A DNA stretch of 10,951 nucleotides from Planctomycetaceae bacterium (GTDB lineage Bacteria > Planctomycetota > Planctomycetia > Pirellulales > Pirellulaceae), in assembly GCA_018658605.1 (NCBI GenBank), contig JABHUV010000081.1:1-10951 (forward strand), written 5' to 3'. The position numbers were made by a program, and so were the translations under genes. The notes below the pieces were generated by a model. It saw only the letters and a program-made list of their open reading frames with translations. It had not been told where the DNA came from and did no database searches. Shown here piece after piece: positions 1 through 7,345 of the stretch. The first letter of the stretch is position 1. Each line of letters starts with the position of its first letter.

Positions 1-705
1 GGGGACCCAGAGATCTTGTCACGTATTCGACAGCATGAAATGGCTTTTCGTATGCAAACATCCGTTCCTGAATTGGTGGATTTTTCGGACGAAACGAAGG
101 ACACTCTGAATCTATATGGTGATGATGTTAATACACCCGGGACGTTCGCAGCCTGCTGCTTAACTGCCCGCCGTTTGGCTGAACGTAATGTGCGTAATAT
201 TCAAATCTTTCACCGTGGTTGGGATGCCCATGGGAACCTCGCCGGTGAGCATAGTTCCCAGTGCAAGGATATTGATCAAGCAACCGCGGCGCTGATCAAA
301 GATCTAAAACAACGTGGGATGCTCGAAGAGACTCTTATCGTCTGGGGCGGAGAATTCGGCCGAACTCCCTATTGCCAAGGTAATCTAACACGCGAAAACT
401 ATGGCCGCGATCATCACCCTCGGTGCTTTACCACTTGGATGGCCGGCGGGGGCGTCAAACCGGGCATCACTTATGGGAGAACCGACGATTATGGATACAA
501 TATCGCCGACTCCGATGGGCAACCCTTATCGCCTGGTCCGGAAAAGAATCAGTGGTCGCCCGGAACGATGCATATTCATGATTTAAATGCAACGATCCTG
601 CACCTGCTGGGAATCGACCATCATCGCCTGACATATCGTTATCAAGGACGTGATTTCCGCTTGACCGATGTCCATGGGCATGTGATTTCCGATATACTCG
701 CCTGA
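1..705 (+). CDS. DUF1501 family protein, 3' part (5' end outside window)
   Basis: The frame is open from base 1, so the start lies upstream; 234 residues are visible, ending at TGA 703-705. They match the C-terminal half of DUF1501 proteins, which belong to the alkaline phosphatase/sulfatase superfamily and have no proven function. Recognisable motifs are [40 protein letters not shown] and, near the end, [17 protein letters not shown] followed by [15 protein letters not shown]. It aligns with the second DUF1501 protein at 9750 (EMAFRMQ matches there at residue 277), which implies that roughly 260 N-terminal residues are missing here and a full length near 500. It lies 31 bp upstream of the double-sulfatase ATG on the same strand, so co-transcription is likely. 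The TTG at position 16 is not a credible start because the family match continues upstream of it. Family assignment is confident; function is unknown. Confidence 0.93.
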   Translation, partial: GDPEILSRIRQHEMAFRMQTSVPELVDFSDETKDTLNLYGDDVNTPGTFAACCLTARRLAERNVRNIQIFHRGWDAHGNLAGEHSSQCKDIDQATAALIKDLKQRGMLEETLIVWGGEFGRTPYCQGNLTRENYGRDHHPRCFTTWMAGGGVKPGITYGRTDDYGYNIADSDGQPLSPGPEKNQWSPGTMHIHDLNATILHLLGIDHHRLTYRYQGRDFRLTDVHGHVISDILA

Positions 706-736
706 CTTACACCCTTTGTTTCTAAGATTTCAAATT

Positions 737-3475
737 ATGCTATATAAGTTTTGGTTGTGCCAACTAGTTGCCGTCGGCCTTTGTGCGAGTCTCGCCAATG
801 CAGCCGCTAAGCCGAATATTGTTTTAATTGTCTCCGATGACCAAGGTTACGCTGACATCAGCGCCTATGATCATCCCGCGGAAGTCACCACGGCTAACCT
901 AGATCGAATTTCCAAGACCGGAACCCAATTTTCTAACGGCTATGCGTCGGCATATGTTTGCGCACCGTCACGAGCTGGGCTAATAACGGGCCGGTATCAG
1001 CAGCGTTTTGGGTTTTATAGTGGCGGTGATTCGCGAATCGGTTTGCCGTTGTCTGAAGTGACACTTGCGACGATGCTAAAAACCGCGGGCTACAAGACAG
1101 GCGTGTTTGGAAAATGGCACTTAGGATTGGAAAAACCATATCACCCGCTCAGTCGCGGGTTTGATGAATTCTATGGATTTCTCGGGCACGGGGCACATGA
1201 CTACTTTGAACTCAAAGCGGATGATCCACACAATGGCATGTGGCGTAACTGGGACCGTATTGATGACACAGGTTACCTGACAGACAATCTTGGGCGCGAA
1301 GCAGCCGCGTTTATCAGGCGGCATCACGATGAACCGTTCTTTTGCTACTTGCCGTTTAATGCAGTTCATTGGCCGCTGCAAGCCCCTCCGGAAGATATCC
1401 AAAGGTACAGCAACGATAACGCCGAACGGAATATCTATTTGGCCATGTTGGATCGAATGGATCAAGCCGTGGGCGTCGTTCTTGATGAATTGGAATCCCA
1501 CGGACTAACCCAGAATACCATCGTTCTGTATATGTCTGATAACGGTGGAAGTAAAAAAGTCTTCGCCAACAATGGCAAGCTTCGGGATTTTAAGCAATCC
1601 ACCTATGAGGGCGGCATTCGAGTGCCGTTTATGGTGAGTTGGCCGGCGGAAGTGGAAGCTGGAAAAGTGATCGACACACCGGTGATTGCTCTCGATCTGT
1701 TCCCGACCATTTGCCAAGCTGCTGGGATTACCGTCCCCGCTAATAGAAAGCTGGATGGTAAAAACCTGCTGCCGCTACTTAAAGGTGAAGCGGTTGAGCA
1801 GCTTCATGAGTATCTTTACTGGGATGGTGACGAAGGACGTTATGCCATTCGCAATGGAGATTGGAAACTGGTGGTGCGAAGCGATTCGACCGGCCTTTAT
1901 AATCTCGCAGACGATATCGCGGAAGAACATGACCTGAAAGAGATGTACCCCGAAAGAGTCCAGCAATTACAGGATCAATTCACAGCATGGCGAAAGACAT
2001 GTCCGCCGACTTTGCGAAAACAACTAACATCCAAGAATGCGCCGCTGCCGGCCAGCGAGCAACGGGGTTCCGGCACCCCGAATGTGCTCTTGGTAATTTG
2101 CGACGATCTGAATCGGCATGTCACGACCTCTGGTTATCAACACATAAAAACCCCATCGCTGGAAGCATTGGCGACGCGTGGCATGACGTTTAATCGAGCC
2201 TACTGTCAGTATCCGGTCTGTGGTCCCTCACGCGCATCGTTTCTCAGTGGCGTGTATCCCGAAGCAACCGGCATTTTAGATAACAAGAGTGATATCCGCG
2301 ACGTCCGCCCAGGATTGAAATCCTTGCCCCAATTATTTAAAGAAAGTGGTTACTGGACTGGCGGAGTAGGAAAGGTTTTTCATGGCAGACTCGATCACGG
2401 CGACACCGCGTGGCACGAGTATCATCAGTTTCAAAATTCCTGGAACCCCGTGTTAAAGCCAATACAGGATGCTTTCGAAAAAGAACATGGCTCCATTGAT
2501 TTGGCTGAAAACCAAAAAGCATGGCGTGACATATTGAGGGAAAATCGAGGTGCTGTGGGTGGGCAGTCACCTCCGGGATACGGGCCAACGGATATGACAG
2601 ACGCTCAGCACCGCGATGGCAAAAACGTGCGTCAGGTCGCAAAATGGATTAATGAACAGACCCATTGTGATAAGCCTTTTTTCATTACCTGCGGAATTCA
2701 CAAACCTCATGTTCCGTTTTGGGCTCCCCGAAAATATTTCGATATGTATCCGGCGGACAAGATTGCGGTACAACCCGTTCCGCTAGATGATCTTGAAGAT
2801 ATCCCGCCGCGGGCACTGGTACACCGATATGAAGCATTCGGCTTCGAGCGTGGTGTTGAAAATATGAAATTACGGCGGGACTACATGCAGGCTTACCACG
2901 CTTGCATTACTTTTATTGACGCACAAATCGGTCTACTGTGGGACGCGTTGGATGAGCAGGAGTTGTGGGAAGATACGATTGTCATCGTTATGTCCGACCA
3001 CGGTTATCACTTGGGGGAGCATTTCTTATGGGGAAAAGTAACCTTGTTTGAGGAGTGCGCGCGAGTACCCCTAATTGTTCATGTTCCCGGTCGCACCACC
3101 GCTGGCAGCTCCACTGAGGGCCTAGTTGAATTGGTGGACCTGCTGCCTACTCTCTGTAGCCTCTGTGACATTGCTATTCCAAATTATGTCCAAGGGACTT
3201 CGATGGAACTTTTATTAGCGGATCCCTCACTACCGGGAAAACGGCAGGCGTATACAGTAGTGACTCGAGGCGCTGGAGAATTAGGCCTGTCCGTACGCGT
3301 TGATCGCTGGCGTTATGCCGACTGGGGTGATTCAGGAAAAGAACTGTATGACCTCAGAAACGACCCTGGGGAATTTCGTAATCAGTATGGCGAACCTCGC
3401 CTACAGCAGGTGCAACGGATGCAACGGGCACTGCAAAATGTCCGGACACCTCTTCGTCTCGTGAATCCAAGGTAG
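737..3475 (+). CDS. Secreted double sulfatase: arylsulfatase-like domain fused to iduronate-2-sulfatase-like domain
   Basis: Residues are numbered from ATG 737 (912 aa). A TTG at 716 is in frame, but the ATG gives a clean Sec signal peptide (MLYK, hydrophobic core, cut near ANA-A at about 23). Domain 1 (about 26-420) has metal Asp 34/35, formylglycine Cys75 in CAPSR, GYKTGVFGKWHLG (Lys126, His128), His211, Asp268-Asn269 in SDNGG and Lys281: a complete arylsulfatase set. Domain 2 (about 448-905) has Asp 456/457, Cys495 in CGPSR, Lys546-x-x-His549, His658, Asp754-His755 in SDHG and Lys767. The K-x-x-H and D-H variants are those of iduronate-2-sulfatase-type enzymes. Each half is a full-length sulfatase, hydrolysing sulfate esters once Cys is converted to formylglycine, presumably in the periplasm. 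The linker (about 421-447) is polar, with no second signal peptide, so this looks like a true fusion rather than two genes joined by a lost stop. Substrates are not deducible. Confidence 0.93.
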   Translation: MLYKFWLCQLVAVGLCASLANAAAKPNIVLIVSDDQGYADISAYDHPAEVTTANLDRISKTGTQFSNGYASAYVCAPSRAGLITGRYQQRFGFYSGGDSRIGLPLSEVTLATMLKTAGYKTGVFGKWHLGLEKPYHPLSRGFDEFYGFLGHGAHDYFELKADDPHNGMWRNWDRIDDTGYLTDNLGREAAAFIRRHHDEPFFCYLPFNAVHWPLQAPPEDIQRYSNDNAERNIYLAMLDRMDQAVGVVLDELESHGLTQNTIVLYMSDNGGSKKVFANNGKLRDFKQSTYEGGIRVPFMVSWPAEVEAGKVIDTPVIALDLFPTICQAAGITVPANRKLDGKNLLPLLKGEAVEQLHEYLYWDGDEGRYAIRNGDWKLVVRSDSTGLYNLADDIAEEHDLKEMYPERVQQLQDQFTAWRKTCPPTLRKQLTSKNAPLPASEQRGSGTPNVLLVICDDLNRHVTTSGYQHIKTPSLEALATRGMTFNRAYCQYPVCGPSRASFLSGVYPEATGILDNKSDIRDVRPGLKSLPQLFKESGYWTGGVGKVFHGRLDHGDTAWHEYHQFQNSWNPVLKPIQDAFEKEHGSIDLAENQKAWRDILRENRGAVGGQSPPGYGPTDMTDAQHRDGKNVRQVAKWINEQTHCDKPFFITCGIHKPHVPFWAPRKYFDMYPADKIAVQPVPLDDLEDIPPRALVHRYEAFGFERGVENMKLRRDYMQAYHACITFIDAQIGLLWDALDEQELWEDTIVIVMSDHGYHLGEHFLWGKVTLFEECARVPLIVHVPGRTTAGSSTEGLVELVDLLPTLCSLCDIAIPNYVQGTSMELLLADPSLPGKRQAYTVVTRGAGELGLSVRVDRWRYADWGDSGKELYDLRNDPGEFRNQYGEPRLQQVQRMQRALQNVRTPLRLVNPR

Positions 3476-3507
3476 ATGATTTTAAAGCCCTCTAGCATCG
3501 CAGGTCT

Positions 3508-4629
3508 TTACTCTTGCTTTCGCGTCCATGTGTAGAAATGATGAATGGTTCGCGATTTAAATGGAGTGCCGGGTTCCAGCAACGTGCTGGGAAAGTTGGG
3601 TTTGTTCGGCGAGTCGGGAAAATGCTGCGTTTCCAAGCAGAACGCCTGATTGGTTTTATATGTCGCACCGTTGCGACCGGCAACTTCTTTCATGTGTATA
3701 GAAGTGTAAAACTGAACTCCGGGCTGATCCGTGCGAACCGACATACCCCGACCGGTAGAACCTTCAGATACCCGAGCGATTAATGCTGGCTTCTCCGGCC
3801 GCTTCATCGCTAGAACATAATTGTGGTCATAACGGCCAACGTCGACCTGTTTCGAGATGCGAGCGCCTTCGCGGAAATCAAAGGGGGTACCCGTGACCTC
3901 TTTGACTTCGCCTGTTGGGACGCCGTCATCGTCAACCGGCAAATAGTGATCACAGTATAGACGCACAAAGTGGTTGTGGACGTCTCCTGAATCATGGCCG
4001 GCAAGGTTGAAATAGGAATGTTGAGTCAAGTTGATATGAGTGGGCTTGCTCGTGGCAGCAAAATAATTGATCGCCAGATCATTGTTGGCGTTGAGCGTGT
4101 AATTAACACGCACCGTTAGTTTTCCCGGATATCCCTCGTCACCATCTTCACTGACTAACTGAAATGAAACACCGACCGCCTTTTCTGGTTTCAATACAGT
4201 CGCTTTCCAGATTCGCGAATTAAACCCGACTTCACCCCCGTGCAGGTGGTGGCCGTTTGAGAAGTTATCGGAAAGTTTATACTGCTGGTCACCTATCGTA
4301 AAACTCGCACCTGAAATGCGATTGGCAAAACGTCCTACAATACAACCGGAATAGATGCCGTCATTCTCATAGCCCTGCAAATCATCATAGCCGAGAACGA
4401 TATCCGCTAGATTGCCATCCCGATCCGGTGTGGTTAACGAAGTTAGCGTAGCGCCCAAAGTTATGAGTTTGACTGTTATGTTGTTTTCGTTGGTCAGAGT
4501 ATACTGCGTTACTTTTTCACCGTTGGATGTCTTCCCAAATGCTTTTCGAGACACAGACAACTCCGCTGCATTGATTGTCGAAAAAAAGCTAGTGAGCAAG
4601 ATACATGTAAACGTGAGGCATGTTTTCAT
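3508..4629 (-). CDS. galM: Secreted aldose 1-epimerase (galactose mutarotase family)
   Basis: A 373-residue protein that interconverts alpha and beta anomers of an aldohexose such as galactose or glucose. Family signatures are clear: GRFANRI (98-104), LHGG with His130, NLTQHSYFNLAGH (200-212) with the predicted acid His204, YDHNYVL with Asp268, and CLETQHFPDSPNKPNFPS (331-348) with the predicted base Glu333. These correspond to the known catalytic and sugar-binding positions of bacterial GalM. Unlike the cytoplasmic enzyme of the Leloir pathway, it begins with a Sec signal peptide (MKTC, hydrophobic LTFTCILLTSFFS, cleavage near INA-AE at about 21), so it should act outside the cytoplasm on released sugars. 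Its length is normal for the family plus the leader. It converges with the double sulfatase (32 bp apart, no clear terminator hairpin) and diverges from the sulfatase at 4789, sharing a 159-bp promoter region. No good Shine-Dalgarno precedes the ATG. Sugar specificity cannot be read from sequence. Confidence 0.95.
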   Translation of the reverse strand: MKTCLTFTCILLTSFFSTINAAELSVSRKAFGKTSNGEKVTQYTLTNENNITVKLITLGATLTSLTTPDRDGNLADIVLGYDDLQGYENDGIYSGCIVGRFANRISGASFTIGDQQYKLSDNFSNGHHLHGGEVGFNSRIWKATVLKPEKAVGVSFQLVSEDGDEGYPGKLTVRVNYTLNANNDLAINYFAATSKPTHINLTQHSYFNLAGHDSGDVHNHFVRLYCDHYLPVDDDGVPTGEVKEVTGTPFDFREGARISKQVDVGRYDHNYVLAMKRPEKPALIARVSEGSTGRGMSVRTDQPGVQFYTSIHMKEVAGRNGATYKTNQAFCLETQHFPDSPNKPNFPSTLLEPGTPFKSRTIHHFYTWTRKQE

Positions 4630-4666
4630 AGGTCATCAATCCGGAAAAGGGGAAAGGCGTTTTTAA

Positions 4667-4685
4667 TAGGTTGCTCGGCAACTTA
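4667..4685 (-). promoter_or_regulatory. Short hairpin in the putative galM leader
   Basis: The arms GTTGC (4670-4674) and GCAAC (4678-4682) are a perfect inverted repeat around TCG, extended outward by one wobble and two A-T pairs. It lies 38 bp upstream of the galM ATG, so it would be in the mRNA leader if transcription starts further upstream. No U-run follows, so it is not an intrinsic terminator. It may be chance. Confidence 0.22.
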
Positions 4686-4690
4686 AGCGT

Positions 4691-4719
4691 TTTGTAATCT
4701 ACACCATGGTACTGTACAA
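4691..4719 (-). promoter_or_regulatory. Weak candidate sigma70-type promoter for galM
   Basis: Read on the minus strand, TTGTAC (4714-4719) and TACAAA (4691-4696) are separated by 17 bp. The -35 matches TTGACA at three positions and the -10 matches TATAAT at four. It would give a leader of about 55 nt for galM. Spacing is ideal but the hexamers are poor, so this is only a candidate. Confidence 0.2.
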
Positions 4720-4727
4720 GTAACTAT

Positions 4728-4753
4728 TCCAAGTTATACGATACTAACTTGGA
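4728..4753. promoter_or_regulatory. Perfect 9-bp inverted repeat, candidate operator
   Basis: The arms TCCAAGTTA (4728-4736) and TAACTTGGA (4745-4753) are exact reverse complements with an 8-bp spacer, so the half-site centres are about 17 bp apart. A third near-copy of the core, CAAGTAA (4718-4724), lies 12 bp upstream of the left CAAGTTA in the same orientation. The site lies 35 bp before the sulfatase ATG and about 100 bp before the galM ATG, between two divergent genes of related function, which suits binding of a dimeric regulator. No adjacent regulator gene is visible to name the protein. Confidence 0.4.
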
Positions 4754-4788
4754 CATTTCGTTAGGCACTTAATAAGGCAACCATCACG

Positions 4789-7278
4789 ATGAGATTCACT
4801 ATACAGTTGGCGGCTTTGATCGTCTGCGCGGCAAACGTGATATGTGCCTCCACGCGGCCCAACGTCGTTTTTATTTTAGCCGATGATCTAGGCTGGAGTG
4901 ATACAACTCTCTATGGGACGACTAATTTCTACGAAACACCGAATATCCAACGCCTGGTCAAGCGAGGGCTTTTGTTTACCAATGCCTATACGGCTCACCC
5001 ACTTTGCTCTCCAACCCGTAGCAGTATCATGACCGGGTTGGATCCCGCTCGAACAGGTTTTACCAGTGCTGCAGGACACGTCGCTAGTGTAACCCTAGAA
5101 AAACGATTATCGCCTCGGGCTAGGGCGGACCAAAAGACACTGACTCCAATAAGTGTTTCCAGACTCGATACAAAGTACACGACGTTGGCGGAAACAATGA
5201 AAGCGGCGGGCTATGCGACGGGGCATTTTGGAAAGTGGCATTTAGGGAGAGAACCATACTCGCCCCTGCAACATGGTTTCGATGTTGATGTCCCACACTG
5301 GCCTGGCCCGGGACCTGCCGGTTCCTATGTCGCTCCTTGGAAATTCCCAGCGACGCTTGATTTTGACCCTACCGTTCCGGACGAACACATCGAAGACCGC
5401 ATGGCCGATGAAGCTGTTGCTTTTATCTCAGCGAACCGCGACAAGCCGTTTTTTCTTAATTACTGGGCATTTTCGGTACACGGTCCGTGGGATGGAAAAA
5501 AGGAACTCATTGACAAATACGTAAGTAAGGCCGATCACACCAATCCGCAGCGACTGCCCGTCTACGGTGCCATGGTAGAAAGTCTCGACGATGCGGTCGG
5601 CAGACTGCTGGATACTTTGGATCGACTGCAGCTTACCGATAATACCATCATCGTTTTCTTTTCCGATAACGGTGGTAACATGTATAGTCGAATTGACGGG
5701 CTTCCGCCTACCAGTAACGCTCCACTGCGAGGGGGCAAGGCGACTATTTATGAAGGGGGTACACGTGTCCCCTGTGCCGTTGTCTGGCCAGGTCGTACGA
5801 AAGCTGGTGCTACAACCCCAGCACTGTTAAGCAGCACGGACTGGTATCCCACACTACTGGAGATGCTGCAAATTAAAACCCCAGCAGGCATCCGGTTCGA
5901 CGGAATCAGTCAGGTTCCGGCGTTGCTAGGTAAAGCGGTGCCGCGTGACTCTGTTGTCTGCTTCGTGCCGAATTATTTTCCGAGGCCCGACACAATTCCA
6001 TCGACCTATATCCGTCAAGGACCTTGGAAACTGATTCGCTTTCACGCGGATGGAAAACAGGGAACAGACCGGTTTGAACTCTACAATCTGGACGAGGACA
6101 TTGGTGAGTCGGAAAATGTTGCTGACGCAAATCCCAATCTTGTGCGTCAATTGAATAATGCCATCAGTACCTATCTGAAAAACGTTGAAGCGCTGGTACC
6201 TGTATCTAACCCAGACTTCGAGATGGATGCGATCCCGGTCTCGGATGAGCAAGTACGAGACGAACTGAGCATGAGTGACGACTGGTATTTTCTGGATAAC
6301 GGCTCAATCCGAATTGGTGTCGATCGATCTCGTGGTGCCGGCATTGGTTATCTTTCAACGTCTGTGCCCGACCGCAACGTGCTAAATCATTTCGATGAAG
6401 GACGTTTCATTCAGCAGTCCTACTATGGTGAAAAAGATGGTTCGGATTGGAATGGTAAGCCGTGGCGTTACAACCCAGTACAGGGTGGTAGCTGGAAGGG
6501 GGATGCGTCGCAGATACTTGAATTCCGCAAACATAATCTGGAACAAACTATTTTCTCCCGAGTACAACCACGACACTGGGCCACCGGCGTTGCCTGTCCC
6601 GAAGCGGTTATGCAACAGACTATCTCTTTAGACGGAGAAGTTGCACACGTGCAGTTCCAGTGGACGTATTCTGGTAAAAATCAAATGCTTGTAAGACATC
6701 AGGAAATGCCTGCGGTATTTGTTGATGCGGCACTAGAAACGCTTGTCTATCGCGATCAGGGCAAACTCGAACGTCGCGTTCCCCAGTGGCCAAATGAATA
6801 TGGTACCGCTTCTGGACAATGGGTTGCTTACGTGGACAATTCGGACTGGGGCATCGGCATTTTTACGCCAGGGACCACGTTATTTACTTGTTATCGAGCA
6901 AAAGGGAATGGCAAAAAGGGAGCCCGAGGGTCAGCCTGTTCCTATGTTGCACCCTTGCGAAAGTTTTCACTGAGCGGGGGACAGGTTGTGCGTTACGATG
7001 TTTACCTGACCTTGGGAAAACTATCTGATATAGAAAAACGATTTGCGACTGTACAGCAACAGCGCAAGACTGCCAACAGTCCAATCGAGGTAAACAAACC
7101 TGATCCCAACACGATTTTTAAACGTCGGGACACGAATAAGGACAATTTTCTCACGCTCGATGAGTACATTGGTAACCCCACAAACCGAAATGTTCCCGCT
7201 CTAACGAAAATGTTTGAAAAACGGGATGCCAACAATGACGGGCGACTCACAATCAACGAATTGAATGACCAAAAGTAA
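4789..7278 (+). CDS. Secreted sulfatase with unnamed beta-rich module and C-terminal EF-hand pair
   Basis: The protein has 829 residues. A Sec signal peptide (MRFTIQLAALIVCAANVICA, cut near 20) precedes a type I sulfatase domain (about 22-468). This holds Asp32-Asp33, Cys73 in CSPTR (to become formylglycine), GYATGHFGKWHLG (Lys149, His151), His231, Asp293-Asn294 in SDNGG and Lys317, so all expected catalytic and calcium-binding residues are present. Residues about 497-752 form a second module rich in aromatic residues and alternating strands, with motifs NVLNHFDEGRFIQQSYY, WRYNPVQGG and RHQEMPAVFV; I recognise a recurring secreted module but cannot name its family. The tail has two EF-hand loops, DTNKDNFLTLDE (781-792) and DANNDGRLTINE (813-824); the second is fully canonical and the first has Asn for the usual Gly at loop position 6. 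Such sulfatases normally end after the first domain (about 450-550 aa), so the extra 350 residues are notable. A weak TAAGG lies 11 nt before the ATG. Confidence 0.93.
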   Translation: MRFTIQLAALIVCAANVICASTRPNVVFILADDLGWSDTTLYGTTNFYETPNIQRLVKRGLLFTNAYTAHPLCSPTRSSIMTGLDPARTGFTSAAGHVASVTLEKRLSPRARADQKTLTPISVSRLDTKYTTLAETMKAAGYATGHFGKWHLGREPYSPLQHGFDVDVPHWPGPGPAGSYVAPWKFPATLDFDPTVPDEHIEDRMADEAVAFISANRDKPFFLNYWAFSVHGPWDGKKELIDKYVSKADHTNPQRLPVYGAMVESLDDAVGRLLDTLDRLQLTDNTIIVFFSDNGGNMYSRIDGLPPTSNAPLRGGKATIYEGGTRVPCAVVWPGRTKAGATTPALLSSTDWYPTLLEMLQIKTPAGIRFDGISQVPALLGKAVPRDSVVCFVPNYFPRPDTIPSTYIRQGPWKLIRFHADGKQGTDRFELYNLDEDIGESENVADANPNLVRQLNNAISTYLKNVEALVPVSNPDFEMDAIPVSDEQVRDELSMSDDWYFLDNGSIRIGVDRSRGAGIGYLSTSVPDRNVLNHFDEGRFIQQSYYGEKDGSDWNGKPWRYNPVQGGSWKGDASQILEFRKHNLEQTIFSRVQPRHWATGVACPEAVMQQTISLDGEVAHVQFQWTYSGKNQMLVRHQEMPAVFVDAALETLVYRDQGKLERRVPQWPNEYGTASGQWVAYVDNSDWGIGIFTPGTTLFTCYRAKGNGKKGARGSACSYVAPLRKFSLSGGQVVRYDVYLTLGKLSDIEKRFATVQQQRKTANSPIEVNKPDPNTIFKRRDTNKDNFLTLDEYIGNPTNRNVPALTKMFEKRDANNDGRLTINELNDQK

Positions 7279-7330
7279 TTCCAACGGCTAAATATCGATA
7301 ATCTCAACCCCCAATTATTTTGCGGCAATC

Positions 7331-7339
7331 TGCTATAAT
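7331..7339 (+). promoter_or_regulatory. Extended -10 promoter element (TGCTATAAT), putative leaderless start
   Basis: TGC followed by TATAAT (7334-7339) is a full match to the bacterial extended -10 consensus. The expected start of transcription, about 7 nt downstream, falls on the A of the ATG at 7346, so the mRNA would have essentially no leader. No Shine-Dalgarno is present. No good -35 is seen 17 bp upstream, which extended -10 promoters can tolerate. Two interleaved inverted repeats overlap it: AATTAT (7313-7318) with ATAATT (7335-7340), and TGCGG (7321-7325) with CCGCA (7342-7346). Confidence 0.45.
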
Positions 7340-7345
7340 TACCGC

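Larger units (their letters stand above)
4630..4788. other. Divergent intergenic region between galM and the EF-hand sulfatase
   Basis: The longest gene-free stretch of the window (159 bp). It must hold the promoters of two genes transcribed away from each other. It contains a 9-bp inverted repeat (4728-4753), a related half-site (CAAGTAA, 4718-4724), a short hairpin (4667-4685), the 8-bp palindrome ACCATGGT (4703-4710) and weak promoter-like hexamers. No coding potential is seen. Confidence 0.8.

Noticed and set aside
58..62. Left DUF1501 as a pseudogene because its start is missing
   Set aside because: The frame is open through the window edge and all C-terminal motifs are intact, so it is cut by the window rather than broken.
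716..736. TTG at 716 as start of the double sulfatase
   Set aside because: The ATG at 737 gives a compact, normal signal peptide. The seven extra residues add nothing recognisable, and no Shine-Dalgarno precedes the TTG.
4749..4775. TTGGAC and TAATAA as a promoter for the EF-hand sulfatase
   Set aside because: The spacer is only 15 bp and the -10 is within 14 bp of the ATG. With poor hexamer matches this is not convincing.
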